Below, in pieces: positions 1 to 8,225 of a stretch of 44,744 nt of DNA (the first letter of the stretch is position 1; each line of letters starts with the position of its first letter). The stretch covers positions 1 through 44,744 of the forward strand of contig JAAUZX010000077.1 of assembly GCA_014804365.1 (NCBI GenBank), given 5' to 3'. The position numbers and the translations under genes were made by a program. This stretch comes from Lachnospiraceae bacterium (GTDB lineage: Bacteria > Bacillota > Clostridia > Lachnospirales > Lachnospiraceae). The notes beneath the pieces were generated by a model that saw only the letters and a list, made by a program, of their open reading frames with translations, searched no databases and was not told where the DNA came from.

Positions 1-317
1 CTGAAATTCACTCATTTTCTTTCACCATTTCACCTTCTGCATTTAGTATATGACAAATACGCCATATCGTCAATCATGCGACCTTGTCATTTCTAAAATA
101 CCCCATATACTTTTATCTGCACATGAAATATTCTATCACTATCAGAATTTCCATACCCCATTTTATACCCCATTTTCGACAAAAACGATACAATTTGATG
201 ACGCCTGATGAAAATAGCAAAGTCCCGAAAAGCGCCATTTTATGGGCTTTACGAGACCTGATAAAGTAAGACAATACACGCATCCCCAAAACAAGAGGTG
301 AGTGCTAAAATTTAAAA
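1..317. other. Intergenic or unresolved left edge
   Basis: No gene could be supported in these 317 bases. The visible structure is a nonamer, ATACCCCAT, at 98-106, 153-161 and 165-173; the last two copies extend to ATACCCCATTTT in direct tandem. A 61-codon open frame at 84-269 has no convincing ribosome site and no recognisable domain. The repeats could be operator-like sites or part of an element that continues beyond the window edge. Confidence 0.4.
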
Positions 318-1016
318 TTATTCACCAAGTTCTATTTCCACCACTTCACTGACGACCGTATAATCTTCTCCCACACAATAATCCAGCATGATATGTTCTT
401 CGTCCGTCAATTCGATACTATAGATCGCTGACATTAGGTCTGCTGTTACACTGAAATCTCTGTATATCTCCTGATACAGAATCCCTTCTTCAAAAATATC
501 TGTCAGAATCAATGGTTCATCCCACCGATCACCAACCACAGGGCGATGTGCGATATATCGTCCCCCAAACACCTTAGCATTATAAAAAGTATCCGATATC
601 TTTCCGTCTGCTTTTCGAAAATAAAAAGTATATCTTGCCGGACTTCCCGTGCTGATACCGATTTCCAAAATCCCATCCGATACTTCCTTAACCCACGGTT
701 CCACCGGATAAACCTCCGAAAAAACCTCCCGTTTTTCTCTGTCATATAGAATTAACTCATATCCATCCGCCGTTTCCCGCAATGAAAACTGAATGTTACG
801 TATGTTCTTCTCGATTTCACATAGAGCCCTTTTTAGATAGGCAAATTGCTCACTCAGGTTCTCACCAATCTCTTCCTTCTTTTTCTCAACGCAATAAACG
901 GCCGCCCGCTGATTCATCTCTTCGTTCTGCACATCCATATGCATCGCACCGCTCTGCGCACATAAATATATCAAGCCCATCATTCCGCTAAGCATTCGGA
1001 CTGTCATTATTCTCAT
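318..1016 (-). CDS. Hypothetical exported or membrane-anchored protein
   Basis: I do not recognise this protein of about 232 residues. The N-terminus is short, methionine-rich and hydrophobic (about residues 1-25), which suggests a signal peptide or single membrane anchor. A charged, probably helical stretch follows (about 35-75, rich in E and K), then a mixed alpha/beta acidic body without catalytic motifs I can name. Start: TTG at 1019 is in frame, but ATG at 1016 is preferred, with GGAG about 11 bases upstream. It is monocistronic on the minus strand. Its upstream neighbour, the Fpg-like gene, shares its direction but is separated by about 200 bases with a probable terminator. It is likely a lineage-specific protein; no function is proposed. 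Confidence 0.6.
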   Translation of the reverse strand: MRIMTVRMLSGMMGLIYLCAQSGAMHMDVQNEEMNQRAAVYCVEKKKEEIGENLSEQFAYLKRALCEIEKNIRNIQFSLRETADGYELILYDREKREVFSEVYPVEPWVKEVSDGILEIGISTGSPARYTFYFRKADGKISDTFYNAKVFGGRYIAHRPVVGDRWDEPLILTDIFEEGILYQEIYRDFSVTADLMSAIYSIELTDEEHIMLDYCVGEDYTVVSEVVEIELGE

Positions 1017-1129
1017 CAATTTTCCGGCTCCTTTATTCTGCTTCCTGCTTCTATTATATCTTATCCTTGCATTGTTCTCGTATTTTTTTGCACTTTTTCA
1101 AAAAATACTATTATCCTGACATACAGAAA

Positions 1130-1172
1130 GAGCCACTGTCGGGCAGATCAATACCTGCTTGCGCAATGGCTC
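1130..1172 (-). terminator. Probable terminator after the Fpg-like gene
   Basis: GAGCCA at 1130-1135 pairs with TGGCTC at 1167-1172, with an inner GCAG/CTGC pairing. On the minus strand a short T-rich run follows. It lies just downstream of the Fpg-like gene. The stem is interrupted, so termination is plausible but not certain. Confidence 0.45.
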
Positions 1173-1213
1173 CATCTCTATGTTTGTATGTACGAAACAC
1201 AAGCGCGGACAAA

Positions 1214-2038
1214 TTATCTTTTCTGGCAGCACTCGCAAAAATACACCGTTCCGCCCATGTAATTCGCTTTACTGATTTCATGTCCGCATTTCATACACGG
1301 TTCATATAAAGAATTTTTACTAAGCTGCGTAATATATCCGCCCTTGTTTCCGAACAGATCCTTTTCCGTATCACGCCCGCCACATTCACACATTTTCTTC
1401 AGCATTTTCTTAACTGACGTATATAATGCCTCAAAATCCGCTTCTGTCGCCTGGCGCATGTCAAAACGGGGATCTATACCGGCATCCCACAAAATATCCT
1501 GCAAGACCCCGTTCCCCAGTCCCGGTATACGCTGCTTCGTTGCCAGAAATTCCTTTGCGGACAATTTCTTACCGCCGGACGGATAAAGGTTTATAAAATA
1601 GTCAAGTGTAAACTCTTCCGCTAACGGACTTGTCTTACCGGAGGAAGAAATATAATACTCCTCCGTGCATTTTCCCTTCGGAAAAACAGAAATAAAACCA
1701 TACATCTGAATAGATACAAAAACTGCTGTCTCATCATCAAAATAGATTGCCATCTGGTGCTTTTTCGGAAACTTCCTTTTGTCCTCATAATATTTAGGGC
1801 AGGCTCCGTCGGCAAACACAATCATACTGTCCTCAGTATCTATCTCAATCATACCGCCATGGTATGTTGCCCCGACAATTGCCTGTCCCTCCAGATAATC
1901 AGGATATTTGTCCATATCTCCCTGAAAGAAGGCAAACTTATGCGGTGTATGCATGATCTCGATACAACTGATTATTTTCCCTTTTAATGTTTGTTCGATC
2001 TGCTTTGATATCGTATAGCTTTCCGGTAACTCTAACAT
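1214..2038 (-). CDS. Fpg/Nei-family protein lacking the usual catalytic proline
   Basis: The 274-residue length fits formamidopyrimidine-DNA glycosylase / endonuclease VIII enzymes, which remove oxidised bases and nick the abasic site. Three family marks are visible: the N-terminal x-E-L-P-E signature, a helix-two-turn-helix segment with GLGNGVLQDI and GIDPR (about residues 175-195), and a C-terminal zinc finger with C248, C251, C268 and C271 followed by Q. The nucleophile Pro2 of the family is Leu here (MLELPE), and the beta-hairpin lysine (Lys57 of Fpg) appears to be replaced in the YHGGM segment. Met-Leu is not normally trimmed, so the N-terminal amine is unlikely to be exposed. ATG at 2038 has a strong GGAGGA site. 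Such Pro2-less relatives are, to my recollection, found in Clostridia; DNA or lesion binding without normal chemistry is an inference. Confidence 0.85.
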   Translation of the reverse strand: MLELPESYTISKQIEQTLKGKIISCIEIMHTPHKFAFFQGDMDKYPDYLEGQAIVGATYHGGMIEIDTEDSMIVFADGACPKYYEDKRKFPKKHQMAIYFDDETAVFVSIQMYGFISVFPKGKCTEEYYISSSGKTSPLAEEFTLDYFINLYPSGGKKLSAKEFLATKQRIPGLGNGVLQDILWDAGIDPRFDMRQATEADFEALYTSVKKMLKKMCECGGRDTEKDLFGNKGGYITQLSKNSLYEPCMKCGHEISKANYMGGTVYFCECCQKR

Positions 2039-2199
2039 ATTGATTCCTCCAAGTGTTTTCTGTAATTTTAACGCTCTAAATATGACACCTGTATGGCAAC
2101 ATTAATTATGTTTCATGATCTCTAATATCATAACATCTGTTACAAAATATTATCCATGTAATTAATGTCTGTCATTCTGAAAGTCAGCTAAATCGGAAC

Positions 2200-2229
2200 T
2201 GGACTCCGACTCGTCCTAAATGCTATAAT
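2200..2229 (+). promoter_or_regulatory. Probable sigma-A promoter of the aldo/keto reductase gene
   Basis: TGGACT (2200-2205) and a perfect TATAAT (2224-2229) are separated by 18 bases, about 50 bases upstream of the start codon. The -35 box is only a partial match. Confidence 0.5.
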
Positions 2230-2282
2230 CAATCCGTATTATCCACTATATATTTTATTAAAAAAATTTTAGGAGAATCATC

Positions 2283-3272
2283 ATGTATAACGCAGAAGAA
2301 ACACGCTATGACAAAATGCACTACAACCGTTGCGGAGCAAGCGGTCTGCTGCTTCCTGCGGTATCACTGGGTTTATGGCATAACTTCGGATCAAACGGAA
2401 ATTTTGATAATATGACCGCCATGTGCCAAACCGCTTTTGATAACGGAATCACACATTTCGATCTGGCAAATAACTATGGACCTGTTTACGGTGCCGCAGA
2501 GGAAAACTTCGGGCGCATTTTAAAGAAAAGCCTCGGTATTTACAGAGATGAACTGATCATCTCCACCAAAGCAGGCTATGACATGTGGCCCGGTCCTTAC
2601 GGCAACTGGGGAAGCAAAAAATATCTGGTCGCCAGTCTGGATCAGAGCCTTACTAGAATGGGGCTGGACTATGTCGATATATATTATCATCACAGACCCG
2701 ATCCCGACACGCCGCTCGAGGAAACAGCCGGCGCTTTAGACGGTATCGTCAGGAGCGGCAAGGCCTTATATGTGGGTATTTCCAATTACAATAAGGAACA
2801 GACAATTGCCATTGCAGAATTATTCCGCAAAATGGGAACTCCGTTTATCATCAATCAACGGAATTATTCCATGTTTAACCGTGATATAGAAAAAGACGGC
2901 TTAAAAGACTATGCCGCCCAAAACGGTATCGGAATCATTACCTTCTGCCCTCTGGCACAAGGCCTCCTGACAGACCGCTATATAAACGGTATTCCCTCAG
3001 ACAGCCGGATTAAAACCGACGGAAGATTTTTAAAGGAAAACGCTGTTAATGAGGATACCTTAAGAAAGATAGTGGCTTTAAACGCAATTGCAAAGGAACG
3101 CGGCCAAAGTCTTGCTCAAATGGCATTGGCATGGATTCTGCGTGACGGAGACATTACCAGCGTTTTGATCGGAGCCTCCAGACCCTCCCAGATCATAGAT
3201 AATGTAGGCATGCTTAACAATTCACATTTCAGTGACGACGAGCGGCGTAGGATTGATGAGATTCTGGCGTAA
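2283..3272 (+). CDS. Aldo/keto reductase, YghZ-like (L-glyceraldehyde 3-phosphate reductase type)
   Basis: A 329-residue cytosolic NADPH-dependent aldehyde/ketone reductase of the AKR TIM-barrel family. The catalytic tetrad is visible: D60 and Y65 in FDLANNYG, K96 in STKAGYD, and H136/H137 in IYYHHRPD. The C-terminal cofactor-binding region carries VLIGASRPSQI and a following conserved N. The order of motifs, GPYGNWGSKKY segment and length resemble E. coli YghZ, which reduces L-glyceraldehyde 3-phosphate and methylglyoxal; the substrate here is inferred. ATG at 2283 follows TTTTAGGAGAATCATC. The gene stands alone between a divergent Fpg-like gene and a convergent motor operon, with its own promoter and a terminator that overlaps its last codons. 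Confidence 0.9.
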   Translation: MYNAEETRYDKMHYNRCGASGLLLPAVSLGLWHNFGSNGNFDNMTAMCQTAFDNGITHFDLANNYGPVYGAAEENFGRILKKSLGIYRDELIISTKAGYDMWPGPYGNWGSKKYLVASLDQSLTRMGLDYVDIYYHHRPDPDTPLEETAGALDGIVRSGKALYVGISNYNKEQTIAIAELFRKMGTPFIINQRNYSMFNRDIEKDGLKDYAAQNGIGIITFCPLAQGLLTDRYINGIPSDSRIKTDGRFLKENAVNEDTLRKIVALNAIAKERGQSLAQMALAWILRDGDITSVLIGASRPSQIIDNVGMLNNSHFSDDERRRIDEILA

Positions 3273-3290
3273 ATTTTTCGCCAGAATCTC
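3258..3290 (+). terminator. Terminator overlapping the 3' end of the reductase gene
   Basis: A perfect 12-bp inverted repeat, GAGATTCTGGCG (3258-3269) with its complement at 3279-3290, surrounds a 9-base AT loop. The left arm is made of the last four codons of the reductase, and the loop begins with the stop codon. A weak T-rich tail follows. It also separates the reductase from the convergent motor operon. Confidence 0.7.
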
Positions 3291-3312
3291 TCTCATATTT
3301 TAACGAGCACCC

Positions 3313-4236
3313 CTATTCCTGCTCCAAAATCCCCGCAATCTTCTCTATCATTTCATCTTCTTTCAGCCGGAACTTAATTTCCACCCTTCTGGACGCCGGC
3401 ATATCCACCTTATCCGTGGGATTACCGAAAACATCCGTTTGATAGACCGGATTGCTCCATGATTTTCCATTGACGGTAAGTAACTTTTGAAGTTGCTCGA
3501 TCTCCGTCTCACTGAGGCCGTTTCTCTTGTTCAGACAGAAATCCGCCACGGCATTGGCCCGCTCATAGGACAACTCCATATTGCTCTGGTAGCCACCGTC
3601 CGTATCCGTGTGTCCCTCGATAATGATTTCTGCGATATAATCGCGGAACTGATCCTGAAGCAGCACATCCAGATACATCGGAATAATGTTTTTCAACGTC
3701 TCCCTGCTGTCCGCCGTAAGCGAGGAACTGTTATAACGGAAAAGTACATCAGAAGAAAACGTAATGGAACCTGTCTGGGCATCCACTTTCATCGTGGAAT
3801 TACTGAAAGCAGACTGCAGCGCCCCGATAATATCCGTACGGATTCCGACAATATCCTGCAGTTCCTGCTTCGTCGTCGTCAGCTCCTGTCTGGCACTTTC
3901 TATTTCCAAATAGGCGTTATTTAATTCTTCCTGCGTCAAAGCTGCCTGCTCGTAAGCCTGCTGCAGCTCCGCTAATGAAGACGCAAGCTCCTCATTGGAC
4001 TTCTCCAGCTCCGCCTTGGAAAGTTCCAGATCTTCTATCGTCTCATCTAACTTACTCTGTGCCGTGCTGAGCTCCAGCCTTGTCTTATCCAGATCATTCG
4101 TTTTCTGTCTGTATATGGTAAGGGTGATCGCTATCATCAGAATGAAGATCAGCAGAAGCGCCGCCATCATATCCGAATAAGACTGCCAATAACTGTGTTC
4201 CGCAAAAGCTTCCCTGTTCCTTCGTCTATTCTTCAT
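3313..4236 (-). CDS. MotB/OmpA-domain stator subunit, ZorB-like
   Basis: A 307-residue, single-span inner-membrane protein. After a basic N-terminus comes YWQSYSDMMAALLL, the MotB/ZorB-type segment whose Asp (D22) is the expected ion-binding residue at the start of the membrane helix (about 22-42). A long E/L/Q-rich coiled coil (about 45-128) follows, then an OmpA/MotB peptidoglycan-binding domain (about 150-300) with EGHTDTDGG (207-215) and an SYERANAV helix. By family knowledge such proteins pair with a MotA/TolQ-type channel to turn ion flow into movement anchored at the cell wall. Its start overlaps the end of the upstream channel gene by 11 bases, so the two are translationally coupled. 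No flagellar genes are near. The coiled coil is longer than in ordinary MotB. Confidence 0.85.
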   Translation of the reverse strand: MKNRRRNREAFAEHSYWQSYSDMMAALLLIFILMIAITLTIYRQKTNDLDKTRLELSTAQSKLDETIEDLELSKAELEKSNEELASSLAELQQAYEQAALTQEELNNAYLEIESARQELTTTKQELQDIVGIRTDIIGALQSAFSNSTMKVDAQTGSITFSSDVLFRYNSSSLTADSRETLKNIIPMYLDVLLQDQFRDYIAEIIIEGHTDTDGGYQSNMELSYERANAVADFCLNKRNGLSETEIEQLQKLLTVNGKSWSNPVYQTDVFGNPTDKVDMPASRRVEIKFRLKEDEMIEKIAGILEQE

Positions 4237-5389
4237 ATAAATTCCTCATCTGTTCAAATGTATATAACCGGCTGCTGATCTCATCGCTCATATCACTGCA
4301 CGCATCCGCCAGCATTTTCTTCTGCTCCTCGATCTGCTTTGCAAACAGCTCCTGCCTTTCCATGACATGGGTAAGAGCCTCCTGCACATTGCGGTTTACC
4401 TCCACTAACGCTGTAACCGCCTCAATCATCTCCGACGCATTTGCCGCGCTGGCAGCCTGCGACTCTCCCGCAGCTTTCAGTGTACTCCCGAGTTTCTTAA
4501 AGTCCCTATCCAAAGCGGACTGCATCTGTTCGGTAAATTTATCTACGATACGCTCTACGCCCGCCGTCTGTTCCATCGCATTGCCTTTCATCATTTCCAG
4601 CATCTGCTTTAAGGAATTCGCCATCCCTGCCTGATAAACAAGCAGCGCCGCAGTGCCTTCGTCGTCCTTCCCGGCATAGGGCTGTGCAGTCTGACGGAAC
4701 ACACACAAAAACTCATCCAGCGTCTCATAAGCATCCGACATAATGCTGCGGTAAGCAATATTAAATACAAGCGAAAAGAAGATGCCATATACCGAAGTGT
4801 GAAAGGCCACTTTCATGCCCGAAAGTAAAGATCCCACATTATCGGAAATCGTAAAAATATCATCGCCGCTGAATGCACCCAGTCCCATGGACAGACCGAG
4901 AAACGTTCCCAAAATACCCAGACCCGTAAGCGTCCCGGAAATCCCGGAATTAAAGAAATTCATGCCTACTCTGTCCAAAAGGTCCTCATTGATATATTCC
5001 TCCAAGTCACAGGACGAAGCCGCTCCCCGCTTCGTCTTTGCACCTTTTACCCGCAGACGGTACTTGTTAAACGCGTCCTGCAATACTTCCTCCTGAAAAA
5101 CTTTGGCATTATCCTTGTAATTTCCCCAGAGATTCTTTCCGTTTGCCTCCTTGTATTCCTTCTGCAGACGGATCGCAACCTCTTCCAGCTCATAAGTGAC
5201 CCTGTTCAGCCTGCCGAAACTGATGGAAGATATGCAAAAAATAATCCCTATGATGAGCAGGAACCCGATATTGATCGCCAGATTTACAATAGAAATCTCT
5301 TCCCCTGTAAATACGCCATTCAAATAAAGAACAAACGCCACTACGATGGCATATAAAAAATATAGTGCATAATACAGCTTACTTTTCAT
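4226..5389 (-). CDS. MotA/TolQ/ExbB-type proton channel subunit, ZorA-like
   Basis: A 387-residue membrane protein with the MotA/ZorA plan: TM1 about 6-24, TM2 about 38-56, a cytoplasmic domain about 60-145, TM3 about 146-172 with GLGILGTFLGLSMGLG, TM4 about 191-214, and a C-terminal cytoplasmic tail about 240-387 predicted to be helical. The GTFLGL motif in TM3 is typical of ZorA-like channels. Zorya-defence ZorA proteins usually have a longer tail, and their operons carry ZorC/ZorD or ZorE; none is seen here. It is first in a two-gene operon with the OmpA-type partner. Likely role: the ion-conducting ring of a small cell-wall-anchored motor whose output is unknown. A TolQ/ExbB-like role is less likely because the partner has an OmpA domain and the cell is probably monoderm. 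Confidence 0.82.
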   Translation of the reverse strand: MKSKLYYALYFLYAIVVAFVLYLNGVFTGEEISIVNLAINIGFLLIIGIIFCISSISFGRLNRVTYELEEVAIRLQKEYKEANGKNLWGNYKDNAKVFQEEVLQDAFNKYRLRVKGAKTKRGAASSCDLEEYINEDLLDRVGMNFFNSGISGTLTGLGILGTFLGLSMGLGAFSGDDIFTISDNVGSLLSGMKVAFHTSVYGIFFSLVFNIAYRSIMSDAYETLDEFLCVFRQTAQPYAGKDDEGTAALLVYQAGMANSLKQMLEMMKGNAMEQTAGVERIVDKFTEQMQSALDRDFKKLGSTLKAAGESQAASAANASEMIEAVTALVEVNRNVQEALTHVMERQELFAKQIEEQKKMLADACSDMSDEISSRLYTFEQMRNLYEE

Positions 5390-5452
5390 CCGTACTCCCG
5401 TCCTTTTTCCTCTGTTGATACATTATTGTTGCAGTTGTCTCGAAAAATATTC

Positions 5453-5470
5453 TTAAGGTTCATGCCTTAA
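5453..5470. promoter_or_regulatory. Dyad upstream of the motor operon
   Basis: TTAAGG and CCTTAA form a perfect 6-bp dyad around a 6-base centre, about 65 bases upstream of the ZorA-like start codon. Position and shape suit an operator, but no matching regulator can be named. Confidence 0.3.
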
Positions 5471-5515
5471 ACCTATCATATTTTTATCCGCAGCTCAATA
5501 ATATTAAGGATATCT

Positions 5516-5548
5516 TAAAAAATTGAACTTCTTCGGCGGATTCCCGCC
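5516..5548 (-). terminator. Possible terminator of the phosphatase gene
   Basis: On the minus strand, GGCGG and CCGCC pair around a four-base loop (5535-5548). About 12 bases later come six T residues (5517-5522). The spacing between stem and T-run is longer than usual, so the call is weak. Confidence 0.35.
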
Positions 5549-5585
5549 TTCCCGAAACGATATTCTATTCTTTGTATTGTCCGAT

Positions 5586-6377
5586 TCATCTTTTCCTCTC
5601 CTCTATCAGCCCCCTCAACTCCTCATGCACCTTTCCGTTCGTAGCAACAACACTTCCTCTTTGCAGAAGATTCAAAGGCTCTCCGGCAAAATTCGTCACC
5701 TTTCCTCCCGCCTCCGTGACTAACAGCATTCCCGCCGCAAAATCCCATGGAGAAAGAAGTGATTCAAAGAACCCGCCCGTGCGCCCGCAAGCCACATAAG
5801 CCAGATCAAGTGCCGCCGAGCCTGTCCTGCGGATATCCTGACTTTTCTCAAAAACCCGCCGGAAACGCCGGAAATTCACTTCCGTCAGCTCTCTGTCGTA
5901 AGGCGATGTACCGATCGTGACAATCGTTTCCCTGAGCGTCTCCACTTCCGACACATGGATCGGTCTTCCGTTTAAGAAGCTTCCCTGCCCCTTCTGTGCG
6001 TGATATACATCCTCCCGATAAGGATCGTAGACTACGCCCAGCGTAATCTCTCCCTTTTCATATAATCCCAGTGATACGACACTGTGCTGATAGTCATGGA
6101 TCAGGTTTGTCGTGCCGTCTATGGGATCCAGAATCCAGTAGGTATCTCCGGACATCTCATGCAGACCTTCCTCTTCACCAAGAAACTGAATGCCGGGAGC
6201 AAGCTTACCCAGTTCCTGAGATAAAAAGTTCTGAATACCGGTATCCACCTGCGTCACATAGTCTGCCGGACCTTTCACTTGAATGTGCTCCGCCATCTCC
6301 CGGTTTTCCACAAATGATTTCGTTCTCTTTATTAATACAATAATGTCCTGCATAGCAATATGCTCTTTTTGTTCCAT
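5586..6377 (-). CDS. Inositol monophosphatase family protein (SuhB/CysQ-like)
   Basis: A soluble Mg2+-dependent phosphatase of the IMPase fold, about 263 residues from the chosen start. The metal-binding motifs are all present: KGPADYVTQVD (about 35-45), GEEEG (67-71), DPIDGTTN (84-91) and SPWDFAAG (about 212-219). By family knowledge it removes phosphate from inositol monophosphate, PAP or a related small substrate; the exact substrate cannot be read. The open frame extends upstream to a TTG at 6509, but this adds a low-similarity 44-residue leader. ATG at 6377 (GAGAA upstream) or 6353 gives the family's normal N-terminus; 6377 is a choice, not a proof. It is monocistronic and divergent from the MFS gene. 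Confidence 0.85.
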   Translation of the reverse strand: MEQKEHIAMQDIIVLIKRTKSFVENREMAEHIQVKGPADYVTQVDTGIQNFLSQELGKLAPGIQFLGEEEGLHEMSGDTYWILDPIDGTTNLIHDYQHSVVSLGLYEKGEITLGVVYDPYREDVYHAQKGQGSFLNGRPIHVSEVETLRETIVTIGTSPYDRELTEVNFRRFRRVFEKSQDIRRTGSAALDLAYVACGRTGGFFESLLSPWDFAAGMLLVTEAGGKVTNFAGEPLNLLQRGSVVATNGKVHEELRGLIEERKR

Positions 6378-6624
6378 ATATGATATTCTCGCAATCTGCC
6401 TCTGTAGCAGCCATAATTGGCGCTCCGCTTTATTTAGTTTACATAACTCTCTAAAATAAGTGCTTAACGCCATACCCACATTATACTTCACGAAACACCA
6501 TTCACACAATTATATTTTATTAACTTGAGTTTTTCCATAAACAGGAGTAAAATAAATTGGGATTATACAATTCCATATTTGCGTTTCAGTATATTTCTAC
6601 AATATAAGAAAGGACTCTTACACA

Positions 6625-7938
6625 ATGAAAAAAAATCAAAACAAATGGGTATGTGCCGCTATTCCGGCGCTTCTGCTTCACTGTAGTATCGGTACAGTCT
6701 ACTGCTGGTCCATCTTCAGTCAGGAAATCGCAGACTACATCGGCTTTTCCAAGGGTGCTACGGAGTGGGCGTTCAGCTTTGCAATCTTCTTCCTCGGAAT
6801 GTCGGCAGCATTTTTAGGAAATGTGGTAGAGAAAGACATACATAAATCTTCGCTGATTGCCTCGATCTGTTTCGCGGCAGGTATGGCAGGAACCGGATTT
6901 TTCATCTACTACGGCGGTCAGCATCAGGCAAGTCCTCTGGCACTGATCGGTATCTATATCTGCTACGGCTTTATTATGGGTATCGGCTTAGGAACCGGAT
7001 ATTTATCTCCTGTCAAGACACTTATGCTCTGGTTTGAAGACCGTAAAGGTCTTGCCACCGGTCTTGCGGTTGCCGGCTTCGGCGCTGCTAAGGCGATTGC
7101 AAGCCCGATCATGCAGGCAATGCTTGACAACCTCGGAGACGGCGGAATCTACAAGATGTTCCTAATCCTCGCGTGCGTATATTTCGTTATGATGTTCGTA
7201 GGACATCTGCTTCTCAAGAAACCGGAAGGCTGGCATGAGCCCCAGAAGAAAGAGAAGGGACAGGGCATCATCTCTGTCATCAAGACAAGACCCGTTGCAA
7301 ACTATATCGGTATCTGGCTGATGTTCTACATCAACATCACCTGCGGTCTTGCACTGATCTCTCAGGAAAAAATGATCGTAAAATGTATCGGTCTGGCCGG
7401 TGTTGTGGGTGTCATCTCCACAGTTTCCGCAGTCTTCAATGCGGGCGGACGTCTCGGCTTCTCCGCATGGGCGGATACGATGAAAGACCGTAACACGATC
7501 TATAAGCTGATTTTCATTCTGTCTATTGTATTTACCGGACTGGTTATGCTGACAGGCGGTATCAAGAACGGTCAGGGCAATATGCTTCTGACGATCCTTG
7601 TTCTTGGATTGATCTTCGTTGTCAACGCGGGTTACGGCGGCGGTTTCTCCAACGTACCTACACTTCTGTCCGACCACTACGGCATGGGCAGCATCAGCGC
7701 CCTCCACGGAATTACTTTATCCGCATGGGCTTTTGCCGGACTTACCGGTAATCAGGTTGCCAATCTGATCGTAAATAAAACGGGAGAATTTATCACCGAC
7801 TCCCACGGCAACGAAATCAACCCGGTGGGGTATCAGAATGTACTGTATCTTACAATTGTGCTTTATATCATCGCACTGCTGCTGAGTCTCTTCCTTGTTC
7901 GTCCGATGAGTCCGGAGGAGAAAGCTAAACTGAAATAA
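6625..7938 (+). CDS. OFA-family MFS transporter (oxalate/formate antiporter type)
   Basis: A 437-residue polytopic membrane protein with about 12 predicted spans and the MFS 6+6 layout. The N-terminus (IPALLLHCSIGTVYCWSIFS), the loop after TM2, and GLGTGYLSPVKTLMLWFEDRKG match the OFA (oxalate:formate antiporter) branch. The central loop about 190-220 is charged. The protein probably exchanges small organic or amino acids; the OFA name does not prove oxalate or formate as substrate. ATG at 6625 follows AAGAAAGGACTCTTACACA. It is a single-gene unit ending in a strong terminator. No oxalate-degrading genes (frc, oxc) are adjacent, so the substrate remains open. Confidence 0.88.
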   Translation: MKKNQNKWVCAAIPALLLHCSIGTVYCWSIFSQEIADYIGFSKGATEWAFSFAIFFLGMSAAFLGNVVEKDIHKSSLIASICFAAGMAGTGFFIYYGGQHQASPLALIGIYICYGFIMGIGLGTGYLSPVKTLMLWFEDRKGLATGLAVAGFGAAKAIASPIMQAMLDNLGDGGIYKMFLILACVYFVMMFVGHLLLKKPEGWHEPQKKEKGQGIISVIKTRPVANYIGIWLMFYINITCGLALISQEKMIVKCIGLAGVVGVISTVSAVFNAGGRLGFSAWADTMKDRNTIYKLIFILSIVFTGLVMLTGGIKNGQGNMLLTILVLGLIFVVNAGYGGGFSNVPTLLSDHYGMGSISALHGITLSAWAFAGLTGNQVANLIVNKTGEFITDSHGNEINPVGYQNVLYLTIVLYIIALLLSLFLVRPMSPEEKAKLK

Positions 7939-7964
7939 ATTACTATTTTGAATAGAATTACAAG

Positions 7965-7999
7965 AGACCGGTCAACGGAAAATTGACCGGTCTTTTTTT
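7965..7999 (+). terminator. Intrinsic terminator of the MFS gene
   Basis: A perfect 11-bp stem, AGACCGGTCAA (7965-7975) with TTGACCGGTCT (7983-7993), a 7-base loop and a T-run immediately after. It begins 26 bases after the stop codon. Confidence 0.93.
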
Positions 8000-8225
8000 G
8001 TCTTCAATTAATATGTAATTGCATATGCAATCGAGGAGCAATCAGGCGCTATTCGGCGAAATTCTTTTTTTCACAAACATGAATCATTTTATTTCTTTTC
8101 CACGTTCTATATAACAGAACCGATTACCGGACGAATGAATGAAATTGTTGCTTTTTATTTTACGGCAATCATATGTGAATCGATATCATAACAGGTGTGA
8201 CTGTGAATTGTAAAGGGAGATTATC

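Noticed and set aside
84-269. Short open frame of 61 codons at the left edge
   Set aside because: Weak start, no domain, and composition not different from surrounding intergenic DNA.
3313-5389. Considered as flagellar motA/motB
   Set aside because: No flagellar genes nearby, the partner's coiled coil is long, and the channel's GTFLGL pattern and two N-terminal helices fit ZorA-like proteins better.
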